Notes under the pieces: generated by a model
Told to the model about the DNA's origin: nothing
What the model saw: the letters and a program-made list of their open reading frames with translations, nothing else
Databases searched by the model: none
Assembly (NCBI GenBank): GCA_937891015.1
Contig: CALAPY010000063.1
Span: forward strand, 36,644-100,643
Direction: 5' to 3'
DNA from: UBA2108 sp002713215
GTDB taxonomy: Bacteria > Bacteroidota > Bacteroidia > Flavobacteriales_G > Salibacteraceae
DNA: 64,000 nucleotides
Translations under genes and position numbers: made by a program
Part shown: positions 24,890-35,789 of the stretch, in pieces
Layout: each line of letters opens with the position of its first letter
Position numbering within the stretch: the stretch's first letter is position 1

Positions 24890-27208
24890 ATGCGTAAAGT
24901 AAGTAGGAAGGAAGCTCTTGATTATCACGCCCAGGGAAGAAAAGGAAAAATCGAGGTAAAGCCTACAAAACCTTACACATCACAGCGAGATTTATCACTG
25001 GCTTATTCACCTGGAGTTGCTGAACCATGCATGGCTATCGCTGATAATAAGAGTAAAGTTTTTGATTATACAGCCAAGGGAAACTTGGTGGCAGTTATTT
25101 CCAATGGAACGGCCGTATTAGGCCTTGGTAATATTGGCCCCGAAGCAAGTAAGCCGGTAATGGAAGGAAAGGGCCTTCTGTTTAAAATATTTGCCGATAT
25201 CGATGTTTTTGATATTGAGGTAGATGCAACCAATATTGATGAATTTGTAAAAACCGTAAAAAACATTGCACCAACTTTCGGAGGGATTAACCTGGAAGAC
25301 ATTAAAGCACCAGAAGCTTTTGAAATTGAAAGAAGGCTTAAGGAGGAACTGGAGATGCCCGTAATGCATGATGATCAGCATGGAACTGCTATTATTTCGT
25401 GCGCAGCTTTGTTGAACGCCTTGGAGCTTTCCAATAAAAAAATTGAAGATATTTCCATAGTGGTTAGCGGAGCAGGTGCAGCTGCGATTTCTTGTTGCAA
25501 GCTTTACCTTGCACTTGGGGCAAAGCGTGAAAACATAATTATGTGTGACAGCAAAGGGGTAATCAAACCTTCTCGCGGCAATTTGGATCAATATAAAAGC
25601 CTTTTCGCCAATGAAGTAGAACCAAATACCTTGGCTGAAGCCATGGTTGGTTCAGATGTTTTTGTTGGTCTGTCCAAAGGGGATATTGTCGATAAGGAAA
25701 TGGTAGCCAGCATGGCAAAAGACTGCATTGTTTTTGCTTTGGCTAACCCTACTCCTGAAATAGGATATAAACAAGCAATATCGGTACGGGATGATATTAT
25801 AATGGCAACTGGTCGTTCGGATCATCCCAATCAGGTGAACAATGTAATTGGGTTTCCTTTTATTTTTAGAGGAGCACTTGATGTTCAGGCTACAGCCATT
25901 AACGAGGCAATGAAATTAGCTGCAGTTAAGGCAATTGCTAACCTGGCTAAAGAGTCTGTTCCTGAAGAAGTGAATCTTGCTTATAACGAAAGAAACTTAA
26001 GTTTTGGACGGGATTTTATCATTCCCAAACCACTTGACCACCGCTTATTAACTTGTGTAGCTCCGGCAGTAGCGAAAGCTGCAATTGAAAGTGGAGTTGC
26101 TAAAAAAACAATCGAAGATTGGGATGCCTACAAAGAGGAGTTGGAGCATCGCCTTGGACTGGACAATAAGCTAATGAGTAGTTTGGTAGAACGTGCTAAA
26201 AAGGATCCGAAAAAAGTCGTGTTTGCGGAAGCAGATAATTATAAGGTTCTTCGTGCTGCTCAGACCGTTAAAGATGAAGGAATTGCAGAACCTATTTTAT
26301 TAGGGCCCAAAGCTAAACTGGAAGCGCTGATAGAAAAATACGAGCTGGAATTGGATGGAGTTCCCATTATCGATCCAAGGAGTGAGGGGGAAATGCCTAA
26401 CCGCGAAAAGTACGGTCATATTCTTTATAACCAGAGAAAAAGAAAGGGCTATACTTTACCTGAAGCAATAAAAGCTATGCGAGAGCGTAACTACTATGGA
26501 TGTGTTATGCTGAAACAAGGAGACGCCGATGCACTAATTTCAGGTATTAGCAGGAACTATCCGGATACATTGCGCCCTGCATTACAGATTATTGGAAGAA
26601 ACCCAAAAAATAAAACCATAGCAGGTATGTATTTGCTCAATACCAAGAAGGGACCTTTGTTTCTTGCAGATACAACAATAAACCTGCATCCAACGGCCCG
26701 TCAGTTGGCAGATATTACAACGCTTACGGCTGAAGCAGTTAGTTTGTTCAACATTAAGCCAAAAATTGCGTTGTTGTCTTATTCCAATTTTGGCTCATCC
26801 AAGGGAGACGAAATCGATGTGATTAAAGAAGCTGTTTCCATTTTACATCGGGAAAGGCCAGATGTAATTGCAGATGGTGAAATTCAGGCCAACTTCGCAT
26901 TGGATATTGCAAAACGAAAAGAACTTTTTCCTTTTTCATTATTGGCGAAGCATAGGGTGAATACGCTAATATTTCCAAACCTCTCTTCAGGAAATATTGC
27001 TTATAAATTCATTCAGGAAATGAGCGACATTGAGACAATTGGACCTGTTCTTTTAGGAATGAAAAAACCGGTACATGTGCTTCAGTTAGGGTCTTCCGTA
27101 AGGGAAATCGTAAATATGGTAACCCTGGCAGTGGTTGATGCACAAATGAAAAAGCGGAACATAAACATGTTAAGTGACATTGATGAAAAGTTGGATACAT
27201 TGATATGA
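24890..27208 (+). CDS. maeB: NADP-dependent malic enzyme with phosphotransacetylase-like domain
   Basis: A 772-residue hybrid of standard MaeB length. The N-terminal malic-enzyme part (about 1-425) has YSPGVAEPC, HDDQHGTAII and the Rossmann segment VVSGAGAAAISCCKLYLALG. The C-terminal phosphotransacetylase-like domain (about 440-765) contains LKQGDADALISG and LLSYSNFGSSKGDE. It decarboxylates malate to pyruvate, supplying NADPH; in MaeB the C-terminal domain is regulatory, sensing acetyl-CoA or related metabolites. It overlaps the ruvA start by four bases (ATGA), so maeB and ruvA are translationally coupled, as in many Flavobacteria. Confidence 0.96.
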   Translation: MRKVSRKEALDYHAQGRKGKIEVKPTKPYTSQRDLSLAYSPGVAEPCMAIADNKSKVFDYTAKGNLVAVISNGTAVLGLGNIGPEASKPVMEGKGLLFKIFADIDVFDIEVDATNIDEFVKTVKNIAPTFGGINLEDIKAPEAFEIERRLKEELEMPVMHDDQHGTAIISCAALLNALELSNKKIEDISIVVSGAGAAAISCCKLYLALGAKRENIIMCDSKGVIKPSRGNLDQYKSLFANEVEPNTLAEAMVGSDVFVGLSKGDIVDKEMVASMAKDCIVFALANPTPEIGYKQAISVRDDIIMATGRSDHPNQVNNVIGFPFIFRGALDVQATAINEAMKLAAVKAIANLAKESVPEEVNLAYNERNLSFGRDFIIPKPLDHRLLTCVAPAVAKAAIESGVAKKTIEDWDAYKEELEHRLGLDNKLMSSLVERAKKDPKKVVFAEADNYKVLRAAQTVKDEGIAEPILLGPKAKLEALIEKYELELDGVPIIDPRSEGEMPNREKYGHILYNQRKRKGYTLPEAIKAMRERNYYGCVMLKQGDADALISGISRNYPDTLRPALQIIGRNPKNKTIAGMYLLNTKKGPLFLADTTINLHPTARQLADITTLTAEAVSLFNIKPKIALLSYSNFGSSKGDEIDVIKEAVSILHRERPDVIADGEIQANFALDIAKRKELFPFSLLAKHRVNTLIFPNLSSGNIAYKFIQEMSDIETIGPVLLGMKKPVHVLQLGSSVREIVNMVTLAVVDAQMKKRNINMLSDIDEKLDTLI

Positions 27209-27789
27209 TTGAATATTTAAAGGGGAGATTGATTGAGAAAAATCCAGCCTATGCAGTGCTGGAATGTGATGGGGTAGGATATTATGTCAATATTTCGGTC
27301 AACACCTTCGAATCTATGGGTTCAGAAGAATTGACCAAGCTATATATTCATGAAGTTATACGGGAAGACTCCAGGTCTTTATTTGGGTTTGCAAATATTG
27401 AAGAACGTTTGCTATTCAGAAATCTAATTTCCGTTAACGGGGTGGGATCAAATACGGCCAGGGTTATTCTCTCCTCCTATAAGCCTGGAGATATACACGC
27501 TGCTATCATAAATGAAAATTCGGACTTACTAAAGTCCATAAAGGGAATTGGGGCAAAAACAGCCCAACGGGTTATTATCGATCTCAAGGATAAAATCTCG
27601 AAGGATGAACCACAATTGGAAATTTCTTCACTTTCAGACAATACTTTAAAGGATGAGGCGTTATCAGCGCTTATGGCGCTGGGATTTGACCGTAACAAGT
27701 CGATAAAGGTGCTGCAAAAAGTTCAAGCCGGAATCGGTAGCGATGCTGGGGTAGAACTAGTAATTAAAGAAGCGTTGAAACTGTTATAG
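27205..27789 (+). CDS. ruvA: Holliday junction branch migration protein RuvA
   Basis: A 194-residue protein with the three RuvA domains: an N-terminal OB fold (MIEYLKGRLIEKNPAYAVLE), tandem helix-hairpin-helix motifs (VNGVGSNTARVIL near 75 and IKGIGAKTAQRVI near 110), and a flexible C-terminal domain III that contacts RuvB (DEALSALMALGFDRNKSIKVL). RuvA tetramers bind four-way junctions and load RuvB. It sits in the conserved maeB-ruvA-sprA order, separate from ruvB. Confidence 0.97.
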   Translation: MIEYLKGRLIEKNPAYAVLECDGVGYYVNISVNTFESMGSEELTKLYIHEVIREDSRSLFGFANIEERLLFRNLISVNGVGSNTARVILSSYKPGDIHAAIINENSDLLKSIKGIGAKTAQRVIIDLKDKISKDEPQLEISSLSDNTLKDEALSALMALGFDRNKSIKVLQKVQAGIGSDAGVELVIKEALKLL

Positions 27790-27809
27790 ACACCAAGTAG
27801 CACTCCATT

Positions 27810-30800
27810 TTGTTGTACTCTCATCGCATATTAGCGACACTCATCGTGGTCGTACTTGCCATTGGTTCTAAATCGGCTTTTGCCGGTAATGAGTCAAGCG
27901 GGTACCTGGAGTTTGGAGGCTACCTTATTCAACCGCTCGACAGTGGAGATTCGGAAAAAGTTAAGCTACGTTATCCTATAAAAGATTCAGAAAGTACCGG
28001 AATTGGTGAAGACTCAAAAGGAGGCGTGGACATGGCAGATCCGTCCAATTTAAAATCCGAGGTAAAATACAATCCTGAAACCGGAAAGTATGAGGTAACT
28101 CAAAAAATTGGAGATATAAACTACCGGCCTCCAACCTACATGGATTTTGACGAGTACCTGGAATATACCAAAAAGAAATCCATGTCTGATTACTGGTTAG
28201 ATAAACAGTCGGCGGAGAATGAATTTGAGGGAGAAAAATCCAAGGCATTTCAACCGGAACTTAAGATTAAAAGTAAACTCTTTGATCGGGTATTCGGTGG
28301 TGATAAGATTGACCTTAAACCTTCCGGGTCGGCAGAGCTTTCTTTTGGTTTAAGAATAAGCAAGACCGATAACCCGGCTATTCCGATTCGAAATAGGAGG
28401 GTAACCACGTTCCAGTTTGACCAAAACATGCAGATTAATCTCATTGGAAGTATTGGGGATAAAATGAAAATTACTACCAACTACAACACCCAGGCAACCT
28501 TCGATTTTCAAAATCAATTTAAAATAGATTATACAGGATACGAAGATGAGATCATTCAAAAGATTGAGCTAGGTAATGTAAGCCTCCCATTAAACAGCCA
28601 ATTAATAACCGGAAGTCAGAGTCTGTTTGGAGTAAAAACCAAATTGAAATTTGGACGAATGACCATGACTACTGTCCTTTCACAAGATAAGGGGCAAAAA
28701 AGTGAAATTGAAACCAAGGGAGGAGCCCAGGTAAATGAATTTGAAGTTAGGGCTGATAATTATGAAGCTAACAAACACTTTTTCCTTGATCAGTTTTTCC
28801 GTGATACGTATGAAGATGCAATTGCTGACCCAATGGTATTAAACACTGGAGTTAACATTACCCGAATAGAAGTTTGGGTTACCAATACCAGAACAAGCGG
28901 CGAGTCACCCAGGGATATTCTTGCATTTCAGGATTTAGGTCAATCAGGAACTGACCTTGAAAAATTCTACAATGCCAGATGGCCCATTGGAGGAACTCCT
29001 CCCTGGCCTCACAACACTCACAATAGTTTGTATGCAGAAATAAATGGTCCCAATGGATTTAATGGTATTGAAAACCGTTCCATGGAACAAGCAACTCCGA
29101 TACTGAGTAATAAAATGAATCTTGATCCGAGAATGGATTACCAGCGCGTCGAATTTGCCAAGAAACTACAGCCCAATGAATATACTTTACATCCGCAGCT
29201 GGGTTATATTTCGTTGAAACAACAAATAAATACCAATCAGGTGTTGGCTGTAGCTTTTGAATATACCCTGAATGGAAGAACATACCAGGTTGGGGAATTT
29301 TCCATGGAGTTGGCAGAGAAACCGTTGTTGGTTAAAATGCTAAAATCAACTGAAACCAATACACGAGTACCCATGTGGAAACTGATGATGAAGAATATTT
29401 ATAGCATTGGTGCGTATCGGGTAAAGAAAGAAGGATTCCGTTTCGACGTGTGGTACCTGGATCAAAACAAAGGAGTGGACATCAATTTTATTCCTCAACC
29501 TGAATTGAACGATATGAGTTTGGTTCAGTTACTAGGAATGGATACCCTTGACTTTAATGGGCAGCCCAGGCGCGATGGACTATTTGATTTTATTGATGGA
29601 ATAACCATTAATACCCAAAACGGAAGAATAATAATTCCACGTGTGGAACCTTTTGGAGATGGTTTACGCAAGGCTATAAACAGAACGGTCTCTGACCCTA
29701 TTCGGGCAGAGGCTTACATTAGGACCTATGCTTTTGATTCCCTCTATACCAATACTCAGGCTGATGCCAAGGTTCGGTTCCCGGAGCGAAACAGGTTTAG
29801 TTTGAAAGGAAAGTATCAGAGTGAGTCGAGCAATGAAATTCCGTTAAACGCATTAAATGTGCCCGAAGGTTCGGTAACTGTTACCGCCGGAGGACAGAAA
29901 TTAACAGAGAATGTTGACTATACCGTGGATTACAATTTGGGTCGGGTAAAAATAATTAACCAGTCCATTATTGAATCGGGGCAGCCCATTAAAGTATCAC
30001 TGGAAAGTAATCAGCTATTTGCGCAGCAACAAAAGAACTTTTTTGCCCATAGAATGGACTACAAAATCTCAGATGATTTCTTGATTGGAGGAACGGTAAT
30101 GCGACTTTGGGAAAGGCCACTTACTCAAAAAGTGGATATAGGATACGAGCCAATTGCTAACTGGATCTGGGGATTGGATTTCAGCTACCGAACTGAGTTG
30201 CCATGGCTAACTCGTGTTGTAGACATGATACCTGGAATTGACACCAAGGAAAAGTCCACACTTTCAGTTTCAGGGGAGTTTGCACAACTATTGCCCGGAC
30301 ATTCCAAAGCCATTGGAAAGGATGGAAACTCGTATATCGACGATTTTGAAGGAAGTCAGAATTCAATTTCATTACTATCACAAAATTTCTGGTTCCATTC
30401 CAGTACCCCGCGAAACCAAAATGATTTATTTCCTGAAGGGGAACTTTTTGACAATAAAGCTTCCGGAATTAACCGTGCCCTTATAAACTGGAAGGTAATT
30501 GATCCGACTTTTTATGATCCTTCAAGGGGGCCAGGTAATGTAGTTGGTGATCAGGTTATGTTATCCAATCACTTTATGCGGCAGGTATTGCAACAAGAAG
30601 TTTTTCCAGAGAGACAATTACCGCCGGGAACAATTCAGAATATAAATATGTTCGATTTATCATTTTATCCCGGTGAGAAGGGGCCTTATAATTATGACGT
30701 AGATGGTAAAGATGCTTCAGGTAGATTATATGGAGCAGGAATTGACTCTGCTGGTCAGTTGAACGACCCCGGAAGTCGCTGGGGTGGAATTGTTAGGCGC

Positions 30801-33800
30801 ATCGATCAAAATGATTTTGAAGCTTCGAATATCGAGTATATCCAGTTTTGGGTAATGGATCCATTTAATGACGACTATGAAGGAGATGAACAAAATGGAG
30901 AACTAATCTTTAACCTGGGAAATATTTCCGAGGACATTATGTATGATGGTCAAAAAATATTTGAGCAATTATTGCCTAAAAATGATGTTGAATTAGCTGA
31001 CCCGGAAAGGCAAACATTCAGTAATTTGGGTAGGGTTACACTCGGTAATTCCTTCGCAACAGGGTTTGATAATGACCCTGCAACTCTTCCGTACCAGGAT
31101 ATTGGGCTTGATGGTCTAAGAAGTATTGGAAGTAATCAGGAGGCTGAATTTCATAAGGATTACATTGATCAGGCGAATGGGGTCCTTATAGATGATGCTA
31201 AAGCAAAAGTGCTTTCAGACCCTTCCAACGATGACTTTAAGCATTATTTTGATGCTAGTTATGATAATTCGAGTGCGGATATCTTGGAGAGGTATAAACT
31301 TTTTAACGGAGTTGAGGGCAATTCAGCGTCTAACAACGACCGGGTTGGAGATATCAAACCCAACCAGGAGGATATAAATAGAGACAATACCATCAATCAA
31401 ACCGAAGCTTATTACCAGTATCGTGTGGCTATATCACAGGATGCTTTATCTCCTGATAAAGTGGGGACCAATTTTATTTCGGATTACAAAAAAACAACCG
31501 TAAGTACAGCTGATGGGAGAAAAAGAGATGTAGACTGGTACCTGTTTCGAATTCCTGTGCGTTCACCCAAAAGAACGAGTCATGGAAACATTAATGATTT
31601 AAGATCTGTGTTTTTTATGAGAATGATTATGCGCGGATTTACTAACCCTGTTCACCTTCGATTTGCCCGATTAGAATTGGTTAGGGGAGAATGGCGACGC
31701 TATGAAGAAGAAATTGATGATAATCCGGAAGGAGTAACTACGGATTACGAAGTCGACTTTAACGTAGGTGCAGTTAACCTGGAAGAACACAGCTCTAAAG
31801 TTCCGGTAAACTATGTGCTTCCGCCAGATATTCAAAGGGAAATCAATGTAAATACTACCAGCCTTCAGCAAATTAATGAACAGTCCTTGCAAATGACGGT
31901 TTGTGACCTGCCCGATGGTTTAGCTAAAGCCACTTATAGGAATACCAATCTTGATTTGAGAATGTATGGAAAACTAAAAATGTATGTCCATGCAGAAACA
32001 CTTGCCGATCAAGATGATTTGCAAGATGACGATCTGAATATATTTATTCGTTTAGGAAGCGATTTTTCTTCGAACTACTACGAGTATGAGTTGCCAATGA
32101 AAGTAACCCCTCCAGGTAGCTATAACCCTGAACATGAACCACACCAAAGAATTGTTTGGCCCGATGCAAATAAAATTGAGCTGGATTTGGATGCACTTAC
32201 CAACCTGAAAATTGATCGGGAGAAAAGGATTCTTCAAGGTGAAACCGATCTGCTCTCCAAACGAAGGTATGTTGGTGGATTTGAAGGTGGAAACATTTAT
32301 GTTGTAGGTAATCCTAACCTAGCTGAGGTAAAAACTATAATGATTGGAGTTAGAAATCCAAGAAAAATTCCGGGAGACATTAACGATGACGGAACGAATA
32401 AATGTGCAGAAGTCTGGGTTAATGAACTTCGTTTGAGTGACTTTGATCAAACCAATGGTTGGGCAACTGTTGGGCAAGCGAATCTTAAAATGGCAGATTT
32501 GGCAAACATTGTTGTTAGTGGAGGTTATAGTACACCTGGTTGGGGAAGCCTTGATAAGAAGGTTAGCGAGCGACAAAAGGATACACGAAAGAATTATTCA
32601 GCTTCTGCAGCCGTAAACCTGGATAAATTTTTCCCGGAAAAATGGGGTGTCAAGTTACCCATGTATGCAAGCTATAATGCAGATATAAAAGATCCTCAAT
32701 TTTCGCCACTTGCTCCCGATATTGAGTTTAAAGATTACGTAAACGCATGGGAGACCAAGGCTCAGCAGGATTCAGTAAAGAAAGTAATGCAGGATAGAAC
32801 AACAAGAAAGTCGCTCAACTTTACCAATGTCAGAAAGGAAAAAACATCACAAAAAATATCGACACCACTCGACATATCTAACTTTAGTGTCAGTTATGCA
32901 TATACCGAAGAAAACCACACCGACTACGAAATTCAACGCGACTTAACTAAAAACACGAAAGTAGGGCTGACTTATAACTACAGCTTACAACCGAAACCCC
33001 TTAAACCCCTGGCCAAAGTAAAAATGCTCCGGGAAAGTGATTACCTCAAGTTGGCACGAGAAATGAACTTTTATTACTTGCCGAAATCTTTCAGCTTTAC
33101 CACCAACATGAACCGGATTTACCAGGCCTTTCAAATGCGAAATACAAACCCTGGACTTACAGCAAGGCTTCCGGAATTTTACAACAAACAGTTTACCTGG
33201 GACCGTGGTTTTAATTTTAAATATGACTTAACGAAAAACCTGAAATTCGATTTTGCAGCCAATAGTAAGTCGCTAATTCTTGAACCGAAAGGAGTAGCAG
33301 AGAGAAACAAAAATGAAAATGGTGAATATGATAATTGGAAAAATTATGTTTGGAATGGAACCGACTCAACCAGGGGAATTTGGAAAGGAGGTGAAAAGAC
33401 CAATTACAACCATTCATCCAACTTAAACTATAAAGTTCCGCTTGATTATATTCCAATATTGAATTGGGTAAATTCAAATATTCGATACGGAGCAACCTAC
33501 AGTTGGCAAAGGGCTCCCATTGGAAGAGAAACCATTGGTAATACGGTTCAGAACTCGAATTCCATTAATGTAAATGGAAATTTCAATATGCGTAAGCTTT
33601 ACCAAAAATGGGACTATTTGAAGCAGGTAGAGCGAAGAGCAAGAAGGCACCAGCAAATGAAAAACAGGCCAAAACCCAAACCAGTAAAATCTATTGATGA
33701 AAATGCTGATGGAGCTAAGAATGACACCATTAAGAAACCGAAAAAACCAAAATCGGATTACACCTTTGTAGACCGAATGGCCAAATTATTAATGAGTGTA

Positions 33801-35159
33801 AACAGTGCCAACATGACCTATTCAAGAACCAGGGGGACCATGGTTCCGGGTTGGGGAAAAGATGGTAGAATACTGGGTATGGATGGTGATGCACCTGGTT
33901 GGGATTTTATTTTTGGTCAGCAGTATGAATCCCAGGGAGATAACACTTTTTGGAAAAAAGCAGGAGACAACGGATGGTTGAAAACTGAATCGAACATAAA
34001 TTATCGGGTCTCGCAAACCTATAGTGAAAATATTACCTATCGATTTTCGGCAGAGCCCATTCGTGATTTAAGGCTTACATTCAATGGTACCAAGCGAGAA
34101 TCCTGGAATTATTCACTTTTTTACCGTTATGACTCTACATCCTCAACCCAGGAAAAAGCACGATACGTAGAAGAAAGTCCCGTGAGGCAGGGAACCTATT
34201 CAGTTTCATTCTGGTCACTTAGAACAAGTTTGGTTAAGGATGATAAAACAACAGGATCGAACAGAACCTTTGAAGAGTTCCTGGCAAACAGGCAAACCAT
34301 TTCGCAACGACTTGGAGAAGAAGATCCGAATTCAACGGGAGAACATGAACAGCATGCTGGATATTCAGAGGGATATGGACCTACCAGTGCCGATGTATTA
34401 ATTCCTTCCTTTTTGGCCGCCTATTCTGGTAAAAGTGCTTCCAGGCAAAATTTAAATGTATTCAAGAATTTACCAGCCCTAAACTATAGGATTCAGTACA
34501 ATGGATTGGGAAAACTAGCGGTACTCAAAAAGATTTTTAGAAGTGTGACAGTTAGCAGTGGTTATACTTCTACGATGACCGTTGGAGGTTACGTTCAGAA
34601 TCAGCGATATGGAGAAATAGACACCATTACCGGTGAACTGGCTTTTGACCTGGATAGTAATTATTATTCCCAGTTTCAGTACAATAACATTACCATTTCA
34701 GAGCAATTTAGTCCATTGGTTAACGTGGACATGCAATTTAAAAACAAGGTTACTACACGTTTCGAATACAAAAAGGGGAGAACCATTGGGTTAAATGTTG
34801 GAAGTGCACAAATTCTGGAAACGAAAACGGAAGGATTTACTATTGGAATGGGTTATCAGTTCCCTATGACTTTTCCAGTAACCATTAAAGGAAAAAAGCC
34901 TAAATCTGATTTGAAAATGCGTGGTGATTTTTCATTTAGGAAGAACAAAACCATTATCCGAAAAATTATTGACGAAACACATACTCCAACTGCAGGCCAA
35001 AATGTGCTTAGCCTGAAAATAACTATGGATTATGCACTAACCAAGAGTCTTAATTTAAGGCTGTTTTACGACTATGTATTGAATATACCTCAAATTTCAA
35101 ACTCGTTTAGAACGGCTAATACTAATTTCGGGTTTAGCTTAAGGTTTAGCATTTCGTAA
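27810..35159 (+). CDS. sprA: Cell-surface/T9SS translocon protein SprA
   Basis: A 2449-residue protein with an N-terminal signal peptide (about 1-26, ending SAFA). SprA is the giant 36-strand outer-membrane barrel of the type IX secretion system, required for export of gliding adhesins and CTD-bearing cargo. Length and position directly after ruvA and before gcvH match sprA in Flavobacteria. Recurrent barrel segments such as AELSFGLRISKTDNP and FGFSLRFSIS at the C-terminus are visible. Translation apparently begins at TTG 27810 (or the following TTG at 27813); no ATG fits ahead of the signal peptide. The presence of sprA implies T9SS in this organism, although no CTD-type cargo is evident here. 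Confidence 0.95.
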   Translation: MLYSHRILATLIVVVLAIGSKSAFAGNESSGYLEFGGYLIQPLDSGDSEKVKLRYPIKDSESTGIGEDSKGGVDMADPSNLKSEVKYNPETGKYEVTQKIGDINYRPPTYMDFDEYLEYTKKKSMSDYWLDKQSAENEFEGEKSKAFQPELKIKSKLFDRVFGGDKIDLKPSGSAELSFGLRISKTDNPAIPIRNRRVTTFQFDQNMQINLIGSIGDKMKITTNYNTQATFDFQNQFKIDYTGYEDEIIQKIELGNVSLPLNSQLITGSQSLFGVKTKLKFGRMTMTTVLSQDKGQKSEIETKGGAQVNEFEVRADNYEANKHFFLDQFFRDTYEDAIADPMVLNTGVNITRIEVWVTNTRTSGESPRDILAFQDLGQSGTDLEKFYNARWPIGGTPPWPHNTHNSLYAEINGPNGFNGIENRSMEQATPILSNKMNLDPRMDYQRVEFAKKLQPNEYTLHPQLGYISLKQQINTNQVLAVAFEYTLNGRTYQVGEFSMELAEKPLLVKMLKSTETNTRVPMWKLMMKNIYSIGAYRVKKEGFRFDVWYLDQNKGVDINFIPQPELNDMSLVQLLGMDTLDFNGQPRRDGLFDFIDGITINTQNGRIIIPRVEPFGDGLRKAINRTVSDPIRAEAYIRTYAFDSLYTNTQADAKVRFPERNRFSLKGKYQSESSNEIPLNALNVPEGSVTVTAGGQKLTENVDYTVDYNLGRVKIINQSIIESGQPIKVSLESNQLFAQQQKNFFAHRMDYKISDDFLIGGTVMRLWERPLTQKVDIGYEPIANWIWGLDFSYRTELPWLTRVVDMIPGIDTKEKSTLSVSGEFAQLLPGHSKAIGKDGNSYIDDFEGSQNSISLLSQNFWFHSSTPRNQNDLFPEGELFDNKASGINRALINWKVIDPTFYDPSRGPGNVVGDQVMLSNHFMRQVLQQEVFPERQLPPGTIQNINMFDLSFYPGEKGPYNYDVDGKDASGRLYGAGIDSAGQLNDPGSRWGGIVRRIDQNDFEASNIEYIQFWVMDPFNDDYEGDEQNGELIFNLGNISEDIMYDGQKIFEQLLPKNDVELADPERQTFSNLGRVTLGNSFATGFDNDPATLPYQDIGLDGLRSIGSNQEAEFHKDYIDQANGVLIDDAKAKVLSDPSNDDFKHYFDASYDNSSADILERYKLFNGVEGNSASNNDRVGDIKPNQEDINRDNTINQTEAYYQYRVAISQDALSPDKVGTNFISDYKKTTVSTADGRKRDVDWYLFRIPVRSPKRTSHGNINDLRSVFFMRMIMRGFTNPVHLRFARLELVRGEWRRYEEEIDDNPEGVTTDYEVDFNVGAVNLEEHSSKVPVNYVLPPDIQREINVNTTSLQQINEQSLQMTVCDLPDGLAKATYRNTNLDLRMYGKLKMYVHAETLADQDDLQDDDLNIFIRLGSDFSSNYYEYELPMKVTPPGSYNPEHEPHQRIVWPDANKIELDLDALTNLKIDREKRILQGETDLLSKRRYVGGFEGGNIYVVGNPNLAEVKTIMIGVRNPRKIPGDINDDGTNKCAEVWVNELRLSDFDQTNGWATVGQANLKMADLANIVVSGGYSTPGWGSLDKKVSERQKDTRKNYSASAAVNLDKFFPEKWGVKLPMYASYNADIKDPQFSPLAPDIEFKDYVNAWETKAQQDSVKKVMQDRTTRKSLNFTNVRKEKTSQKISTPLDISNFSVSYAYTEENHTDYEIQRDLTKNTKVGLTYNYSLQPKPLKPLAKVKMLRESDYLKLAREMNFYYLPKSFSFTTNMNRIYQAFQMRNTNPGLTARLPEFYNKQFTWDRGFNFKYDLTKNLKFDFAANSKSLILEPKGVAERNKNENGEYDNWKNYVWNGTDSTRGIWKGGEKTNYNHSSNLNYKVPLDYIPILNWVNSNIRYGATYSWQRAPIGRETIGNTVQNSNSINVNGNFNMRKLYQKWDYLKQVERRARRHQQMKNRPKPKPVKSIDENADGAKNDTIKKPKKPKSDYTFVDRMAKLLMSVNSANMTYSRTRGTMVPGWGKDGRILGMDGDAPGWDFIFGQQYESQGDNTFWKKAGDNGWLKTESNINYRVSQTYSENITYRFSAEPIRDLRLTFNGTKRESWNYSLFYRYDSTSSTQEKARYVEESPVRQGTYSVSFWSLRTSLVKDDKTTGSNRTFEEFLANRQTISQRLGEEDPNSTGEHEQHAGYSEGYGPTSADVLIPSFLAAYSGKSASRQNLNVFKNLPALNYRIQYNGLGKLAVLKKIFRSVTVSSGYTSTMTVGGYVQNQRYGEIDTITGELAFDLDSNYYSQFQYNNITISEQFSPLVNVDMQFKNKVTTRFEYKKGRTIGLNVGSAQILETKTEGFTIGMGYQFPMTFPVTIKGKKPKSDLKMRGDFSFRKNKTIIRKIIDETHTPTAGQNVLSLKITMDYALTKSLNLRLFYDYVLNIPQISNSFRTANTNFGFSLRFSIS

Positions 35160-35203
35160 TATAATGAGGGTAAATTTGAAAGCCGTTGAAATCCATGATG
35201 TCC

Positions 35204-35234
35204 TTTTGTAATAAGGAGGTAAAAACTATATTTG
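35204..35234 (+). promoter_or_regulatory. gcvH promoter with -33 and -7 elements
   Basis: TTTTG at 35204-35208 and TATATTTG at 35227-35234 are separated by 18 bases, close to the Bacteroidota TTTG-N19-TAnnTTTG consensus. The gcvH start is 22 bases downstream. Confidence 0.65.
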
Positions 35235-35256
35235 CTGGCTCATAAAAATTAAAGAA

Positions 35257-35634
35257 ATGAATATCCCTGCTGAATTGAAATACACCAAAGACCATGAATG
35301 GATAAAAGTTGATGGAGATATGTTGACCATTGGTATAACTGATTTTGCTCAAGGTGAACTGGGTGATATTGTTTATTTGGAAATCGAAACAGAAGGAGAG
35401 ACCTTAGGCAAGGAAGAGGTTTTTGGTACCGTTGAGGCAGTAAAAACTGTATCTGATTTGTTTATGCCGGTTTCCGGTGAAGTAGTTGAAGTGAACGAAA
35501 GTTTAGCCGACAGTCCGGAGTCTGTTAATTCCGATCCATATGATGCAGGTTGGATGATCAAAGTGAAAATGAGCGATGCATCCGAGTTGGATGGTCTGTT
35601 AAGCGCCGATGCTTATCAGGAATTAATAGCCTAG
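35257..35634 (+). CDS. gcvH: Glycine cleavage system H protein
   Basis: A 125-residue lipoyl-carrier protein of normal size. The lipoylation lysine is K63 in the segment GTVEAVKTVSDLFMPVSG, the standard H-protein hammerhead sequence. It shuttles the aminomethyl group between the P, T and L proteins of glycine cleavage. The other gcv genes are not in this window; in Bacteroidota gcvH is commonly next to sprA instead. It has its own promoter. The 155-base gap after it holds an A/T-rich imperfect inverted repeat (about 35682-35716) and a weak -7-like TAAATTTG at 35732. Confidence 0.96.
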   Translation: MNIPAELKYTKDHEWIKVDGDMLTIGITDFAQGELGDIVYLEIETEGETLGKEEVFGTVEAVKTVSDLFMPVSGEVVEVNESLADSPESVNSDPYDAGWMIKVKMSDASELDGLLSADAYQELIA

Positions 35635-35789
35635 TATTGTTCACGGATCGGTTTGAGTTATATTGCATTAGCATTTAACTTAAATTGAATGTTAAGATTT
35701 TTCATAAAATCAATTCAAAGAATAATATTAATAAATTTGAAGCCTATAATTATTGACTCACTGCCAATGCAGTTGTAATCTAGAATAAC

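Noticed and set aside
35682..35716. Cruciform/attachment-like inverted repeat after gcvH
   Set aside because: Short A/T-rich arms (TTGAAT/ATTCAA, GATTTT/AAAATC) are expected by chance in this composition and no mobile gene is nearby.
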